This document shows, piece by piece, positions 44,021 to 53,868 of a stretch of DNA of 64,000 nt. Origin of the DNA: Acidobacteriota bacterium (GTDB lineage: Bacteria > Acidobacteriota > Terriglobia > Bryobacterales > Bryobacteraceae). The first letter of the stretch is position 1, and each line of letters begins with the position of its first letter. The notes beneath the pieces are model-generated. The model worked only from the letters and a program-made list of their open reading frames with translations, was not told where the DNA came from and did not search any database. The position numbers and the translations under genes are program-made. The stretch is taken from contig QHXW01000367.1 in assembly GCA_003223115.1 (NCBI GenBank), positions 1 to 64,000 of the forward strand, in the 5' to 3' direction.

Positions 44021-44447
44021 AATACTTTAGTAATTTAGGAACAATTAGGTGGGGCCTCTGCATCACCCGGAGCCCCGGGTGTGCGCGTTGTGGCCGAACA
44101 CCGTGACACTCAATTTTAAACGGCCTCGCCCATCCTGCTCGTCGACGATGACGATGTTGTAGCCGTCCGAACCGCTCCCGACGACGCCATCGCGCGCTTC
44201 AGATCTTGAATGCGGTCAAAATCCATCAAATCCATTAATCAAATCAAATCAAATCCATTAATTGACTTCGCTTCTACTAGCGAAGTACTATTGCTGGAAC
44301 CAAGAACGAAATCGGTTGATCGTTGCTTTTGATTTGACGTCGTCAGGGAGTTCGGCGGCAAGTCTACTGGTGGCGAGCGGCGCAAGTTGGCGCTCCGGCT
44401 GGGAGCATGCGAGTGGTATAGCTCCCTCAAAGCTCAAGGAGATGCTC
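44021..44447. other. Intergenic region with relic and AT-rich repeats
   Basis: No full gene. Around 44130-44207 the plus strand reads PILLVDDDDVVAVRTAPDDA then a stop, a possible relic of a receiver domain. Between 44215 and 44262 are overlapping short repeats of TCAAA and CAAATCCATTAA. AAGGAG (44436-44441) is the ribosome-binding site of the next gene. Confidence 0.5.
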
Positions 44448-47400
44448 ATGTCCGCAAAGAGCCTCGTGATTGCGATCCTCGGTTTTTCGTCTTTCTGGCT
44501 TGCGCCCGCGTGTCTGGCGCAAAGCTTCAACGCTTCCATCAGTGGAACGGTAACCGACCCCAGCGGCGCAGCGGTCCCGAGCGCTGAAGTTACTCTGACC
44601 TCGGTCGAAACGGGCTCGGTCGCAAAGACTACCAGCGGGCAGGATGGTCTCTATTCATTTCTCAATCTCCAAAGGGGCGGGTACGAGCTCAAGGCGTCGG
44701 CGGCCGGGTTCCGTACCTTCGTGCAAAGGGGAATTAGCATTAGCATCAAGGACACCGTGCGCGTCGACATCAAGCTCGAGGTCGGCACCGAGACCCAGGT
44801 CATAGAAGTTTCCGCGAACGTCTCTCCGATCAATTCCGACAATGGCGAACTGAAGGGAACGGTCACGCCGGAGACTATCCAGGACCTTCCGTTGATTGTG
44901 AGTGGCGCGGTGCGCAGCGCGACGTCTTTCATCATCCTGCAACCCGGCGTGAACACGGGCAACAGCGGCAACGCATTTAACGCCCGCACCAATGGAGGCC
45001 TGCAGTCCGGTGACGAGGCTGTGCTCGACGGCGCCAGCGCCCAGGAAGGTGCCATGGCTCAGAGCGGCTATGTTTCGCTCGGCACCGATATGCCGGTTTC
45101 GCCGGAGAGCGTCGGTGAAATCAGCATCCTCAGCTCCAATTATGAGCCGCAATATGGCGCCAGTCTCTCGGGCCAGATTGTGGCAACCACGAAATCCGGC
45201 ACCAACCAGTTTCATGGCAGCGCGTATTGGTTCCACCGGAACACGGCCTTGAACGCACGGCCCTTTGGCGCCAACAGCAGGCCCAAGGACCTGGAGCACG
45301 ACTTCGGGTGGTCGCTCGGCGGCCCGGCAAAGCTCCCAGGGCTGTGGACCAGCAAGAACAAAACATTCTTCTTCGCGAACTTCGAGGGATACCGCTTTAA
45401 GGGTGGCGTGAACAAGCCCATTTTGAGCGTACCGACGGACAAGATGAAACAAGGTGATTTCAGTGAATGGCCGGATCCCATTTATAATCCGGCCACAACG
45501 CACACGGTGAATGGAAAGGTCGTCCGCGACCAGTTTCCGGGCAACATCATTCCGCCGAGTCTTATTGCCAACTCACTGGCGAATGCGTGGCTGAAATTCG
45601 TTCCTTCCCCGAATCGTCCTGGCGTCCTGCATAACTATGAAGTTCCACTCCCCGTGACGACGATCGCTTTCGCAAACTCCAACGGGTGGGATCTTCGCGT
45701 CGATGAATACGTTGGCGATAAGGATCATTTCGCCGGGAATTATCATTATCGCGGCACCCATCCTTTCAACGAGACAAAACTGCCTCGCGTGATTGATACG
45801 GCGGACTTCCGTGACCCGAACTACAGCAACATCGCCCGCTTGAACTGGGATCACACCTTCACGCCGGCACTGCTGAACAATTTCAACTTTGGATATCTCG
45901 ACCTGAGAAGTAATCAGGTGAATCTCAGCGATAAACTGAAGGACCAGATTCCCAGCATTCCGGGAGTGGGAGGCACCAACCACGAGCCCGCTATGCGTTT
46001 CGATGATTACGACGGCTACGGAGGCAACGCTGGAGGCGCGGGATTCCGGCCATCCTACATCGTCAACGACCTGTTCAGTTGGGTACGCGGCACGCATACG
46101 CTCAAATTCGGCATGGAGTACCGGGGGCTCGGCGAGAACAACACCGGCGACAGCAACAACTCGGGCACCTTCAACTTCACGCGGTTGAACACGGGGCTGC
46201 TGGGCGTCACCAGCGGCAATGCCATCGCGAGCTTCCTGCTCGAGGATGTGAGCAACGCCAATGCCACGTTTTACACTCTGCTTTCGAATTACCCGCGCCA
46301 GCACGCCTGGATTTTTCACGGCGGGGACACCTGGAAAGTTACGCCCAAGCTGAGCTTGAACTATGGGCTGAGATGGGACGTCGCCACGCCCACAGCCGAG
46401 AAGCGCGACAATATGTCGTTCTTCGATTTCGGACCCAATCCCGGAGCGGATAACCGGTCCGGCCGGCTGGCGTTCGCCGGGAACAAATGGGGTTCAGCCA
46501 GCTTCGGCAAGCAATATCCGGAGAAGGTCTTCTACAAGGCATACGCGCCCCGCATCGGCTTCGCCTACAGCCCGGACACTAAGACCGTGGTGCGGGGTGG
46601 TTACGGCATCTTTTATACTCAGGCCTTCTACTCAGGCTGGGGCGGCGGCGTCGCCACCGATGGATTCAACAGCACCGTATCGTTCGCGGGCGAGCTTGGG
46701 GGACTTAAGCCGGCTTTCCTTCTGAGCCAGGGATTTCCCCAGAATTTCCAGCATCCGCCCTTCATCGATTCGGCATATCGCAACGGACAGAGTCTCAACT
46801 ACCGGCCGTTTGAGGGCAACCGGCGGCCCTATTCTCAGCAATGGAACCTGACCATCGAGAGGCAACTCCCGGGTAATTTCCTCATCACTACTGCCTACGT
46901 CGCGAATAAGGGAACGCGGTTGCCGTCGCGGATCGTGCCGATCAACGCTCTGGATCCGCAGGTTCTGTCTACTTACGGGTCCAAGCTTTACGATCAGTTC
47001 CAGCCTGGGCAGACGGTTCTGGACGGTGTTCCGATTCCTTACGCCGGATGGCGGGAACAGATGACCGGTTGCACGCCGACCGTGGCGCAAGCGCTGTTGC
47101 CGTATCCGCAATTTTGCAGCTCGCTACAGGGTGTGAACGAAAATGCCGGCAGCTCGACGTATCACTCATTTCAATTAAAAGCAGAGAGGAGATTCTCGCA
47201 GGGCATTTGGATGCTCGCTTCGTATACATTCTCGAAGCTGATCACCACCTCCGAGAACACGCAGGCGGATGCCGCCACGTGGAGCGGACTGACAGGCATT
47301 ATCTCTCCGTTCGAACGCAAGCGCAACAAAGGGCTTTCTCAAGACGACGTACCGCATGTGCTCTCCTGGGCGCTGACCTACGAACTTCCGATTGGTAAGG

Positions 47401-47936
47401 GCAAACGGTTCCTGAACAAAGGCGGATTCGCGGACAGAATCGTCGGTGGGTGGCAGTTCAATAGCATCCTCAGAGTGACCTCCGGTCCGCCGTTCTTCTT
47501 CCGATCCGGCACCTGCAACGTGCCGGAGCAGTTCCGTGTTGGCTGCATTCCCGGCGTTCTGCCGGGCGCCAATCCATGGGCGCAAAGCACGAGCAATTTC
47601 GAACCCAGCAAGCCTTTGTTCAACAAGGCGGCGTTCGAACCCGCGAACAGTTTCAACCTTTATTTCGGCAGCGGCTCCCGCATCACGAACCTAAGAGGTT
47701 TTGGTTATCACAACGAAGACTTCAGCCTGGTGAAGAACACTCACATCACCGAGAAAGTTGGCTTTCAGCTCCGCGCCGAAGCGTTTAACGTGTTCAATTT
47801 CCATATATTCAGCGCCACGGGGAACTTTGGAGGCAGCGCTATTACCACCGACGTTTCCAGCCCGAGCTTCGGATTGTGGAATGGGAGCGTCAGCGATCCG
47901 CGAAACCTGCAGATTGGGGCGAAGGTGATTTTCTGA
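44448..47936 (+). CDS. Oar-like TonB-dependent receptor 2
   Basis: A 1162-residue receptor. I choose the ATG at 44448, six bases after AAGGAG and at the start of a clean signal peptide (SLVIAILGFSSFWLAPACLA). Residues about 28-115 are the carboxypeptidase-regulatory-like domain (GTVTDPSGAAVPSAEVTLTS, DGLYSFLNLQRGGYELKASA). The plug (about 120-280) includes SGDEAVLDGASAQEG and ISILSSNYEPQYGASLSGQI. The barrel ends RNLQIGAKVIF with the aromatic terminal residue. Import of large carbohydrates or similar ligands is the expected role. A PA2779-like gene follows after 46 bases in the same direction, which suggests co-transcription. Confidence 0.92.
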   Translation: MSAKSLVIAILGFSSFWLAPACLAQSFNASISGTVTDPSGAAVPSAEVTLTSVETGSVAKTTSGQDGLYSFLNLQRGGYELKASAAGFRTFVQRGISISIKDTVRVDIKLEVGTETQVIEVSANVSPINSDNGELKGTVTPETIQDLPLIVSGAVRSATSFIILQPGVNTGNSGNAFNARTNGGLQSGDEAVLDGASAQEGAMAQSGYVSLGTDMPVSPESVGEISILSSNYEPQYGASLSGQIVATTKSGTNQFHGSAYWFHRNTALNARPFGANSRPKDLEHDFGWSLGGPAKLPGLWTSKNKTFFFANFEGYRFKGGVNKPILSVPTDKMKQGDFSEWPDPIYNPATTHTVNGKVVRDQFPGNIIPPSLIANSLANAWLKFVPSPNRPGVLHNYEVPLPVTTIAFANSNGWDLRVDEYVGDKDHFAGNYHYRGTHPFNETKLPRVIDTADFRDPNYSNIARLNWDHTFTPALLNNFNFGYLDLRSNQVNLSDKLKDQIPSIPGVGGTNHEPAMRFDDYDGYGGNAGGAGFRPSYIVNDLFSWVRGTHTLKFGMEYRGLGENNTGDSNNSGTFNFTRLNTGLLGVTSGNAIASFLLEDVSNANATFYTLLSNYPRQHAWIFHGGDTWKVTPKLSLNYGLRWDVATPTAEKRDNMSFFDFGPNPGADNRSGRLAFAGNKWGSASFGKQYPEKVFYKAYAPRIGFAYSPDTKTVVRGGYGIFYTQAFYSGWGGGVATDGFNSTVSFAGELGGLKPAFLLSQGFPQNFQHPPFIDSAYRNGQSLNYRPFEGNRRPYSQQWNLTIERQLPGNFLITTAYVANKGTRLPSRIVPINALDPQVLSTYGSKLYDQFQPGQTVLDGVPIPYAGWREQMTGCTPTVAQALLPYPQFCSSLQGVNENAGSSTYHSFQLKAERRFSQGIWMLASYTFSKLITTSENTQADAATWSGLTGIISPFERKRNKGLSQDDVPHVLSWALTYELPIGKGKRFLNKGGFADRIVGGWQFNSILRVTSGPPFFFRSGTCNVPEQFRVGCIPGVLPGANPWAQSTSNFEPSKPLFNKAAFEPANSFNLYFGSGSRITNLRGFGYHNEDFSLVKNTHITEKVGFQLRAEAFNVFNFHIFSATGNFGGSAITTDVSSPSFGLWNGSVSDPRNLQIGAKVIF

Positions 47937-47982
47937 CAAGGCCATACACTCATCTGTGAACCAAAAATCTGGAGGGCGTCCG

Positions 47983-48402
47983 ATGTTCCGTTTCGTTCGA
48001 CCGTACTTGAGTATCGTTCTGTTGTTCACGCTCGCGGTATTTCCGGCATTGCCTCAAGCCGCACCTGGGCGCGATCACATTGTTTCCGCCGCGGACCTTC
48101 ACCGGGCGGTGCGTGCGACAGGGGAGGCCCGCCAAGCGGACCTCACGAAGATTGAAAGATTCTTATCCACCGAGACCGCGAGACAAGCCCTCAAAAAGGC
48201 GGACCTGGACCCCGTTCGGATCACTCAGGCCGTTTCGGTTTTCAGCGATGAAGAGCTGTCGCGTCTCGCCGCTCTAGCCGACAAAGTCCAGAATGACGTG
48301 GTGGCAGGCGAGTCGGCCCATCGTCAAATTTTGAAATACGCGATCATCGGTGCCGCTACGTCGATACTCATCTGGGTGATCGTGACCCACAAAGCTACGT
48401 AA
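47983..48402 (+). CDS. Second PA2779-like small membrane protein
   Basis: A 139-residue protein from the ATG at 47983, preceded by GGAGG. Its layout is the same as that of the protein at 27374: a signal segment (YLSIVLLFTLAVFPALPQA), RDHIVSAADLHRAVRATGEA, RQADLTKIERFLSTETARQA, KKADLDPVRITQAVSVFSDE and a C-terminal membrane helix (KYAIIGAATSILIWVIVTH). The two share D-H-I-V-S, the LxKIERxxxx core and the xSDEExxxLA turn. Unlike the other copy there is no C39 peptidase or TPR gene beside it; it follows a TonB receptor. The function is unknown. It may serve the peptidase encoded 20 kb away. Confidence 0.82.
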   Translation: MFRFVRPYLSIVLLFTLAVFPALPQAAPGRDHIVSAADLHRAVRATGEARQADLTKIERFLSTETARQALKKADLDPVRITQAVSVFSDEELSRLAALADKVQNDVVAGESAHRQILKYAIIGAATSILIWVIVTHKAT

Positions 48403-49517
48403 GGAATCCGGGTGCGAGGGATAGTCCGCGCAACCGGGCGCCCTCCGTGGTCTCGGTGCTCAAAGCAAATAGCGCAACATGTCCGTTCTTTAATTGCACG
48501 CCGACAACAGCGCGCCGGTGCGGAAACCCGAACGCGAAGAACTCGAGCGCTTCAGGGGCGAAGGCCGCGTTGCCTAGGCCTCTGTGGCCGCTCGCAGCGA
48601 CCATCGCCTTCCTGAGATTGACACAGAAACGTTTCCTGACCCGTATCCAGATCGGCAGCGATCTGGCTGCCGGTCGCCACGATCACCGCGAGGTTACAAT
48701 AGAATAAGAATAGACCAGATGAGCGTGAGTACCGCTGGAGAACACGTCAACTAAATAAATAACTCCTTGCCAGCCGTAACATCCTTACCTTCCCTGACCG
48801 TGACAGGCAGTTGATTTGATGGAAATTGTTGGCTTTTTTGAGCTGGACATACACGAAGTCGTCGTCCTCGGCAACCCGCAGCCATTGGTCGTTAGAAATC
48901 GATGCCAGTAGCGGTCTGAATTTGTTCGCTCCTTAGCCATGATAGTCGGACATTGAAAAACACATCCGATGGGTCGCCGGAACCCGCAGCCCGATTCGAT
49001 TCCCGTATCCAGTGACCCCGCGCGCCCAAGCGAAACAACACGACCAAGCCGGGTGCAGCTCGAGAACATGATGTGGATTGCTCGGGTGAACCGCGCCCAC
49101 ATCATGCCCCTCGTTCCAGACCCGGTAGTAACCGTGGAAGACAACCTCCCGGTTCTGATGTTGGCGAGCTGATCTCGCAGATCCTGGTCGGCATTCGGTG
49201 GTTCAGCAACAAACACCAAAGTCCCCGGCCGGCTCGCTTGCCAGAGCCGAGATGGGCAAAACCTTCGAGTTCCCCTTCAAAATCGCCGAACCCGGTATCC
49301 CCACGTGCAACTCGCCATCGTTGCCGCCGCACCCCACAGAATCGATATTAACTGCCGGGTGAGACTCGCTACCGTCGAGTTCGCCAATGGCGCTGTCCAC
49401 GCTGAAGTTATTCTGGATGAACTGCCTGTCAAATTTGTACCACTTTATCTGCGCCAGCAACGCGGTCGCAGAGAGATTGAGAACCACTATGACCGCCAGC
49501 ACGCGGGTTCTTATCAT
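48395..49517 (-). pseudogene. Decayed secreted protein gene of an unnamed family
   Basis: An exported protein of about 370 residues can be followed through several frames. It begins at 49517 with a signal peptide (VLAVIVVLNLSATALLAQIK) and runs through NDGELHVGIPGSAILKGNSK, VVFHGYYRVWNEGHDVGAVH and NPHHVLELHPAW. It continues with LRVAEDDDFVYVQLKKANNF, QLPVTVREGKDVTAGKELF, then VNLRKAMVAASGH and APEALEFFAFGFPHRRAV, ending at 48395. At least four frameshifts and two stops interrupt it. I recall similar proteins in other acidobacteria but know no function. The end overlaps the converging PA2779-like gene by eight bases. Confidence 0.75.
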
Positions 49518-49532
49518 TTGCAGCCTCCGAGT

Positions 49533-51764
49533 TTAGAAGCTAAATTTGATTCTTCCCGAGATTACGCGCGGCGAGCCGTACTGGATCGGTGTTTCTTCAC
49601 TCTCTTTCGCGATCTGATAGCGGCGATCCGAAATATTGAACAGGTTAAATTCAAACCTGGCCGTCAGGTTCTCGCGCTGCCAGATTGTCACGCCGGCGCT
49701 GAAGTCCGCCGTCACATGGCCGGCCAGCCGCAGCATGCCGTTTCGAGCCGCGGTGCCGCTGCCATATCTCATCATCCAACCGGCACTTATGTCGCGCCAC
49801 CGGCGCCGGTAGAAAATCGTGGCTGTCCCGCTGTGCGGCTCATCGAACGCAGGCAAAAACTTTTGCCCGGGTGCAATCTCTTCTCCCACCGCAAATCCGC
49901 CGGAGATCGGCCCGTAGAAGAACGTTCGCTGGTAAGCATATTGCAGACGTCCTGAGATTCCCAGCCGCTCCAGATGCTTGAGATCGACCGTCGTTTCGAG
50001 GCCATACGACACGGCTCCCGCCGAATTGATCGGGAGAAAAAGCCGCGTGATGCTGATTTCCCGGTATTCAAACGGCGTAGTGCCGCGATGGTAGAAGCCG
50101 TTCAGTTCGAGAGCGACTTTGGGATGCGCCTCGCGGATTACGCCGCCCTCGAAATAATGTTGACGGTAAGGTTTGACTGGTCCCACCCGATCGGCGGCTT
50201 CGGCGGCGGCCGTCCCGAAGTGATTCGCCAGCAAGACATATTCCAGCGGATGAGGCGAGAACAGCCGGTTGTACGCAAAATGCAAGCTGCTGCGGCCGCC
50301 GGGAATATGGTAAGCGATGTTGATGCGAGGACTTACTTGACTGAACCGGTTAGTAAGATCGAAGTAGTCCCAACGTAGCCCGAGATCCGCCGCCAGGTTG
50401 GACGTCAGCGAGACATGATCCTGCAAGTAGCAGCTCGCCTGCCCGCCCACCGACTTTGCCCGGAACGTGAATGGCTCCGGATCCTCGGGAGGCAGCGGAT
50501 CTTCTCTCGAGTCGAAGGCGAAGCGCTCCCGCAGGCTGATTCGCGTCAGATCGAAGCCAGCTTTCACCATATGGTTTCGCCAGCCGCGCAGGAAATCGGA
50601 CTTGATCCCGGAGGTAAGACTAGCTCGCGAACCGTCCCCGAACGGCGTAATTGGGTCGGCCGTAGGCGCTAACCGGTCTTCCACCGTGCGCTCATAGAGC
50701 GATGTAGTCCAGAGCGTCCTGGGCGAAAACGCGTGCTGCCAGGTGAGAATGCCGGTCTGCGACCGGAGACGCCGCATCGAATTACGTCCAACTTCCTGGT
50801 CCTCCGCGATATTCGGCAACTCAAAATTCGTACCGCCGCCGGTGACAAACAGGCTCAGGCTATCGTTCGCCAGCCGGTAATCGAGCTGGCCACTTCCGCG
50901 TAAGCCAAACCCAAAGTCGTGAAGTTGCCTGGGCTCGGGTGGAGTGAGATACCACCCGGAGGTGAAGCCACTCACTGAGGCGTAGTAGCCCAGTTTGCCC
51001 CGGGTGCCGCCGTATTCGGCGAACGCGTCACGGGTGTCGAACGTGCCCACGGCTGCCCGTATGGAACCGTGGTCTTTCACGTCGAAGCCCGAGCGTGTGG
51101 TCATATCGACGATCCCACCGAACCGGTTGCCGTACTCGGCTGCGAAGGAGCCGGAGAGCAGATTGATGGTCTCGAATGACTCGGGCGTCAGACCGGCGCT
51201 GAACTGCTGCTGCGGGTTCTCGAGAAACGAAACACCGTTGATGAATTCCTGGAGCGAAACTTCATTACCGCGCACGTGGACGAAATTATCGTGGCTCCGG
51301 GTCGCGCCCGGAAACGTATAAAGAGACAAAGTGGGAATGTCGCGTTTGACCGGATCCGGCAAAGCGACCAATTCGGAATGCGTGAGAAGGCGGGATGTGC
51401 TGGTCTCGCCGAGCCGGATATCGGCAGAGCGAACTTCAACGCTTTGCGCCAACTTCTCGCGGACAGCCATCTCGATATGAACGCTTAGCGGCTGTCGCGG
51501 CCGCATGGCCATCTCGGCTTCGGCGGTGAAGTAGCCGTCGGCGGCGGTTTCCAACTCGTATTCTCCGGCTGCCAGGCCCAGGAACTGGAAGCTGCCATCG
51601 GCGCCCGTCACGCCATGCTTCTCGATACCGCCCCGCTTCAATGTAAGGGCGGCATCCGGGAGAGGCAGTCCTTCACGGCCTGTCACATGAACATCGAGCA
51701 CCGATTGGGCGAATACAGTGAAGCCGAGAAGCCAAAGCGCCGTCAACGTTGCGATTCTTGTCAC
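49533..51764 (-). CDS. TonB-dependent receptor 3 (shorter type)
   Basis: A 743-residue receptor with a signal peptide (TALWLLGFTVFAQS), a carboxypeptidase-regulatory-like domain (about residues 22-95: GREGLPLPDAALTLKRGG, GSFQFLGLAAGEYELETAAD), a plug with NFVHVRGNEVSLQEFINGVS and SFAAEYGNRFGGIVDMTTRS, and a barrel of about 500 residues ending GRIKFSF. It is closer in size to classical siderophore-type receptors than the two Oar-like ones and has the VRGNE plug motif. The ligand is unknown. It lies downstream of a decayed cytochrome/beta-helix pair that was probably once its neighbour in function or only in position. Confidence 0.9.
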   Translation of the reverse strand: MTRIATLTALWLLGFTVFAQSVLDVHVTGREGLPLPDAALTLKRGGIEKHGVTGADGSFQFLGLAAGEYELETAADGYFTAEAEMAMRPRQPLSVHIEMAVREKLAQSVEVRSADIRLGETSTSRLLTHSELVALPDPVKRDIPTLSLYTFPGATRSHDNFVHVRGNEVSLQEFINGVSFLENPQQQFSAGLTPESFETINLLSGSFAAEYGNRFGGIVDMTTRSGFDVKDHGSIRAAVGTFDTRDAFAEYGGTRGKLGYYASVSGFTSGWYLTPPEPRQLHDFGFGLRGSGQLDYRLANDSLSLFVTGGGTNFELPNIAEDQEVGRNSMRRLRSQTGILTWQHAFSPRTLWTTSLYERTVEDRLAPTADPITPFGDGSRASLTSGIKSDFLRGWRNHMVKAGFDLTRISLRERFAFDSREDPLPPEDPEPFTFRAKSVGGQASCYLQDHVSLTSNLAADLGLRWDYFDLTNRFSQVSPRINIAYHIPGGRSSLHFAYNRLFSPHPLEYVLLANHFGTAAAEAADRVGPVKPYRQHYFEGGVIREAHPKVALELNGFYHRGTTPFEYREISITRLFLPINSAGAVSYGLETTVDLKHLERLGISGRLQYAYQRTFFYGPISGGFAVGEEIAPGQKFLPAFDEPHSGTATIFYRRRWRDISAGWMMRYGSGTAARNGMLRLAGHVTADFSAGVTIWQRENLTARFEFNLFNISDRRYQIAKESEETPIQYGSPRVISGRIKFSF

Positions 51765-51915
51765 GCTGGTCTATCCCAGCAATTTTACTTGAGATGACGG
51801 TGAGGCAGAACGTGGCGCGGGCAGGCTGCGGTCGAAGCGGCGACGGCGAAAGGAATAACAACGGGACCATCAGTGGAGGCCACATAGCCAGGCCCTGTGA
51901 CGCCCCCGGCACGCC

Positions 51916-52961
51916 TCACAGCGCGCCGGCCTTCGATACCGCGCAGTTGCCTTGCGTCGAGGTGATCCATTCGCGAATGAGCGCCACACCCTCTCAGTCG
52001 CATGGGATCGGCCTGGAGCGCGGTGAGATAGAGACCGGAGGTGTTGGCGGAACCTTGGGGATTGTGGCAGTGGCCGCAGTTGGCGTCGAGATACGCGCGG
52101 GCTCGCGCATCGACCGCGCCGGTTGACGGGTCATCCCACACCGCCTCGCGCGGGATTTTCCGGCGGAGGCGCGCCTTTTAGATAGCCGATCCTGGTCCAA
52201 TACGCGAGCTGGTTGGCTCGGCCTTCAGCGTAAGAGAAATCCTTGTTCAGGTTGCGAGCCTTGGGACCGATGGGAACCACCGCTTTCGATCGGTTGTGAC
52301 AGTCCTTGCACTGGTTCGTGTTTGGAATAACGTAGTCGATGGTGTAGCGGGCGCCGGAGGGATGCGTCCAGTGCACCGTGACGGGATCGGGCGCGATCTC
52401 GAGCGTCGCCTCGGTTTGTTCGGCGTTCCACACGTAAGGCAGGCCCACTCAGCCGGAATTGGCATGTACCAGAAGGCGGGTTTCGATGATGCGCTGGTGG
52501 CCGCCTCGGCCGGCATCGGGATACGCGAAGGTCTTCGAGAAAATGGCGCCCGCCGGAAACTCGAAAGCCTTGCTCGCGTGATAGGTCGCGGAGGTTCCGG
52601 GCGGCATCCAGATAAAGCGATACTTGGTGGCATAGTCGGAGAACAATGGAGTGTTGATGTCGTAGGGCACTACGCCCGAGTTCGGTTTGAGCCGGGCGAG
52701 CTCGCCGGCGAACAGGCGCCATTCGGACAGCTTCTAGGGATATGGCTCATCCAGGTGAGCGCGAACATTGTGGCTGCCGCATGCGGCGCACAGAAGCAGG
52801 AGGAACGCGGCGAGAGGGTCGCGACCACAGGCAGGAATGCCTGGTCCACATCGCGCGCCGCGCGCAGAGGCCTGCACCGAGCCTCTCGTCAAGAACCTCC
52901 GCCTGGAGCGCCGGCCCCAGCAGTGGGAAGTGAGACTGCGGTCAGCGAAGTCAGAGAGCAA
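51916..52961 (-). pseudogene. Decayed TIGR03806-like multihaem lipoprotein
   Basis: The gene resembles the TIGR03806 (HNE_0200) family of exported c-type cytochromes. A lipoprotein-like N terminus (LAAFLLLLCAACGS) leads to PYP-stop-KLSEWRLFAG (TAG at 52736), then DINTPLFSDYATKYRFIWMP and AYPDAGRGGHQRIIETRLLV. A TGA replaces the expected Trp in NSGxVGLPYVWN (near 52451). CKDCH and, after a frameshift near 52140, CGHCH are the two haem-binding sites. A deletion then joins DPMRL out of frame to GVALIREWITSTQGNCAVSK. Four independent lesions make activity very unlikely. The adjacent beta-helix gene, its usual partner, is also broken. Confidence 0.85.
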
Positions 52962-53681
52962 CTGTGCGGAGCGAGATCGCGGCTGGGGTGTTTGAAGCCG
53001 CGCGCCGCGTCGTAATTCAAGAAGGTGACGCCGCCGTTATTTTGAATGCAGATGCGTAACCCGTCCGGGAGGTTCACACCGACCAGTTTCTTCGGATCAG
53101 CGCTACCGTCGTAAAGAATCACCGGCAGTGGTTTTCCCGCGATGGGCGCAAGCTCCGCGGCATAACGGCCGGTCGGATTGGTTCCACCGCCGCTGATGAC
53201 GTTGTCGTGAACGTAACGGCCTCGGTATACGGATAGTAGGCAGCGTCGTTGAGCGGGTTGCCCGTAGTGAAGTAGCTGATGATGGAGACGCTGGCGGAGT
53301 TGTTGTGCGTAATGGTGTTCTTGAAGACTTCTACATAGCTGGCAGCCAGCACGATCACGCCGGTACCCGTGGGAACTTTTGAAACCTTGCTGCCCTTGGC
53401 GCCGAAATTGGGCGTGTTGTTGGCGGTGATTTCATTATTGAACACCCTCGTGTTGCTGCCGGTTTTCATAGGTAGGTCGGGAACGAGAGGCCGCGGTCGA
53501 GCTGATGGCGGCCCTCAGGCAGCTCGATCACCGCGCCAGGCTTGGCGAGGATCAAGGCTTCCTGCAGGCGTTTCTGAAAATTAGGGCCGGCGGTGAGGCC
53601 GGAGTGGTTGTTGCAGCCAACCGATATAGCGATCAGCGCAACGGCGAACAGCACATTGATCAGAGAGCCAGATCGTTTCAT
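52889..53681 (-). pseudogene. Decayed TIGR03805-like parallel beta-helix protein
   Basis: The N terminus is a lipoprotein signal (ALIAISVGCNNHSG) followed by NFQKRLQEALILAKPGAVIE and LPEGRHQLDRGLS. Near 53485 the sequence jumps out of frame to VPDLPMKTGSNTRVFNNEIT, so the central helix coils are deleted, roughly half the usual gene. The rest reads GTGVIVLAASYVEVFKNTIT and NNSASVSIISYF. A second frameshift near 53190 leads to VHDNVISGGGTNPTGRYAAE and GLRICIQNNGGVTFLNYDAA. The family binds or cuts polysaccharides or acts as a surface scaffold and is normally paired with a TIGR03806 protein, as here. Confidence 0.83.
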
Positions 53682-53811
53682 AAAAGAGGATGGGAACAGG
53701 AACCAAGAAAGGATTGCCTCCGGCACTGATGAAAGCAAGGCGGGCGCTCGACTGCCCGCCGGCGCAGGTAGGGGCAGCGCTTGAGATGGGGGGCACGAGA
53801 CGGCCTAAACG

Positions 53812-53841
53812 AGATACCATGCACGGAAAACAGATACCATG
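53812..53841. repeat. Two AGATACCATG boxes upstream of the esterase gene
   Basis: AGATACCATG occurs at 53812-53821 and 53832-53841, exactly 20 bp apart (two helical turns) and 28 bases before the esterase start. This arrangement suits an activator or repressor dimer. Confidence 0.5.
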
Positions 53842-53868
53842 AGTGATTCGAGGAGTGCTTGAATCAAC

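Noticed and set aside
44655-45503. 282-codon minus-strand ORF in TonB receptor 2
   Set aside because: Antisense to a receptor plug and barrel; no motif.
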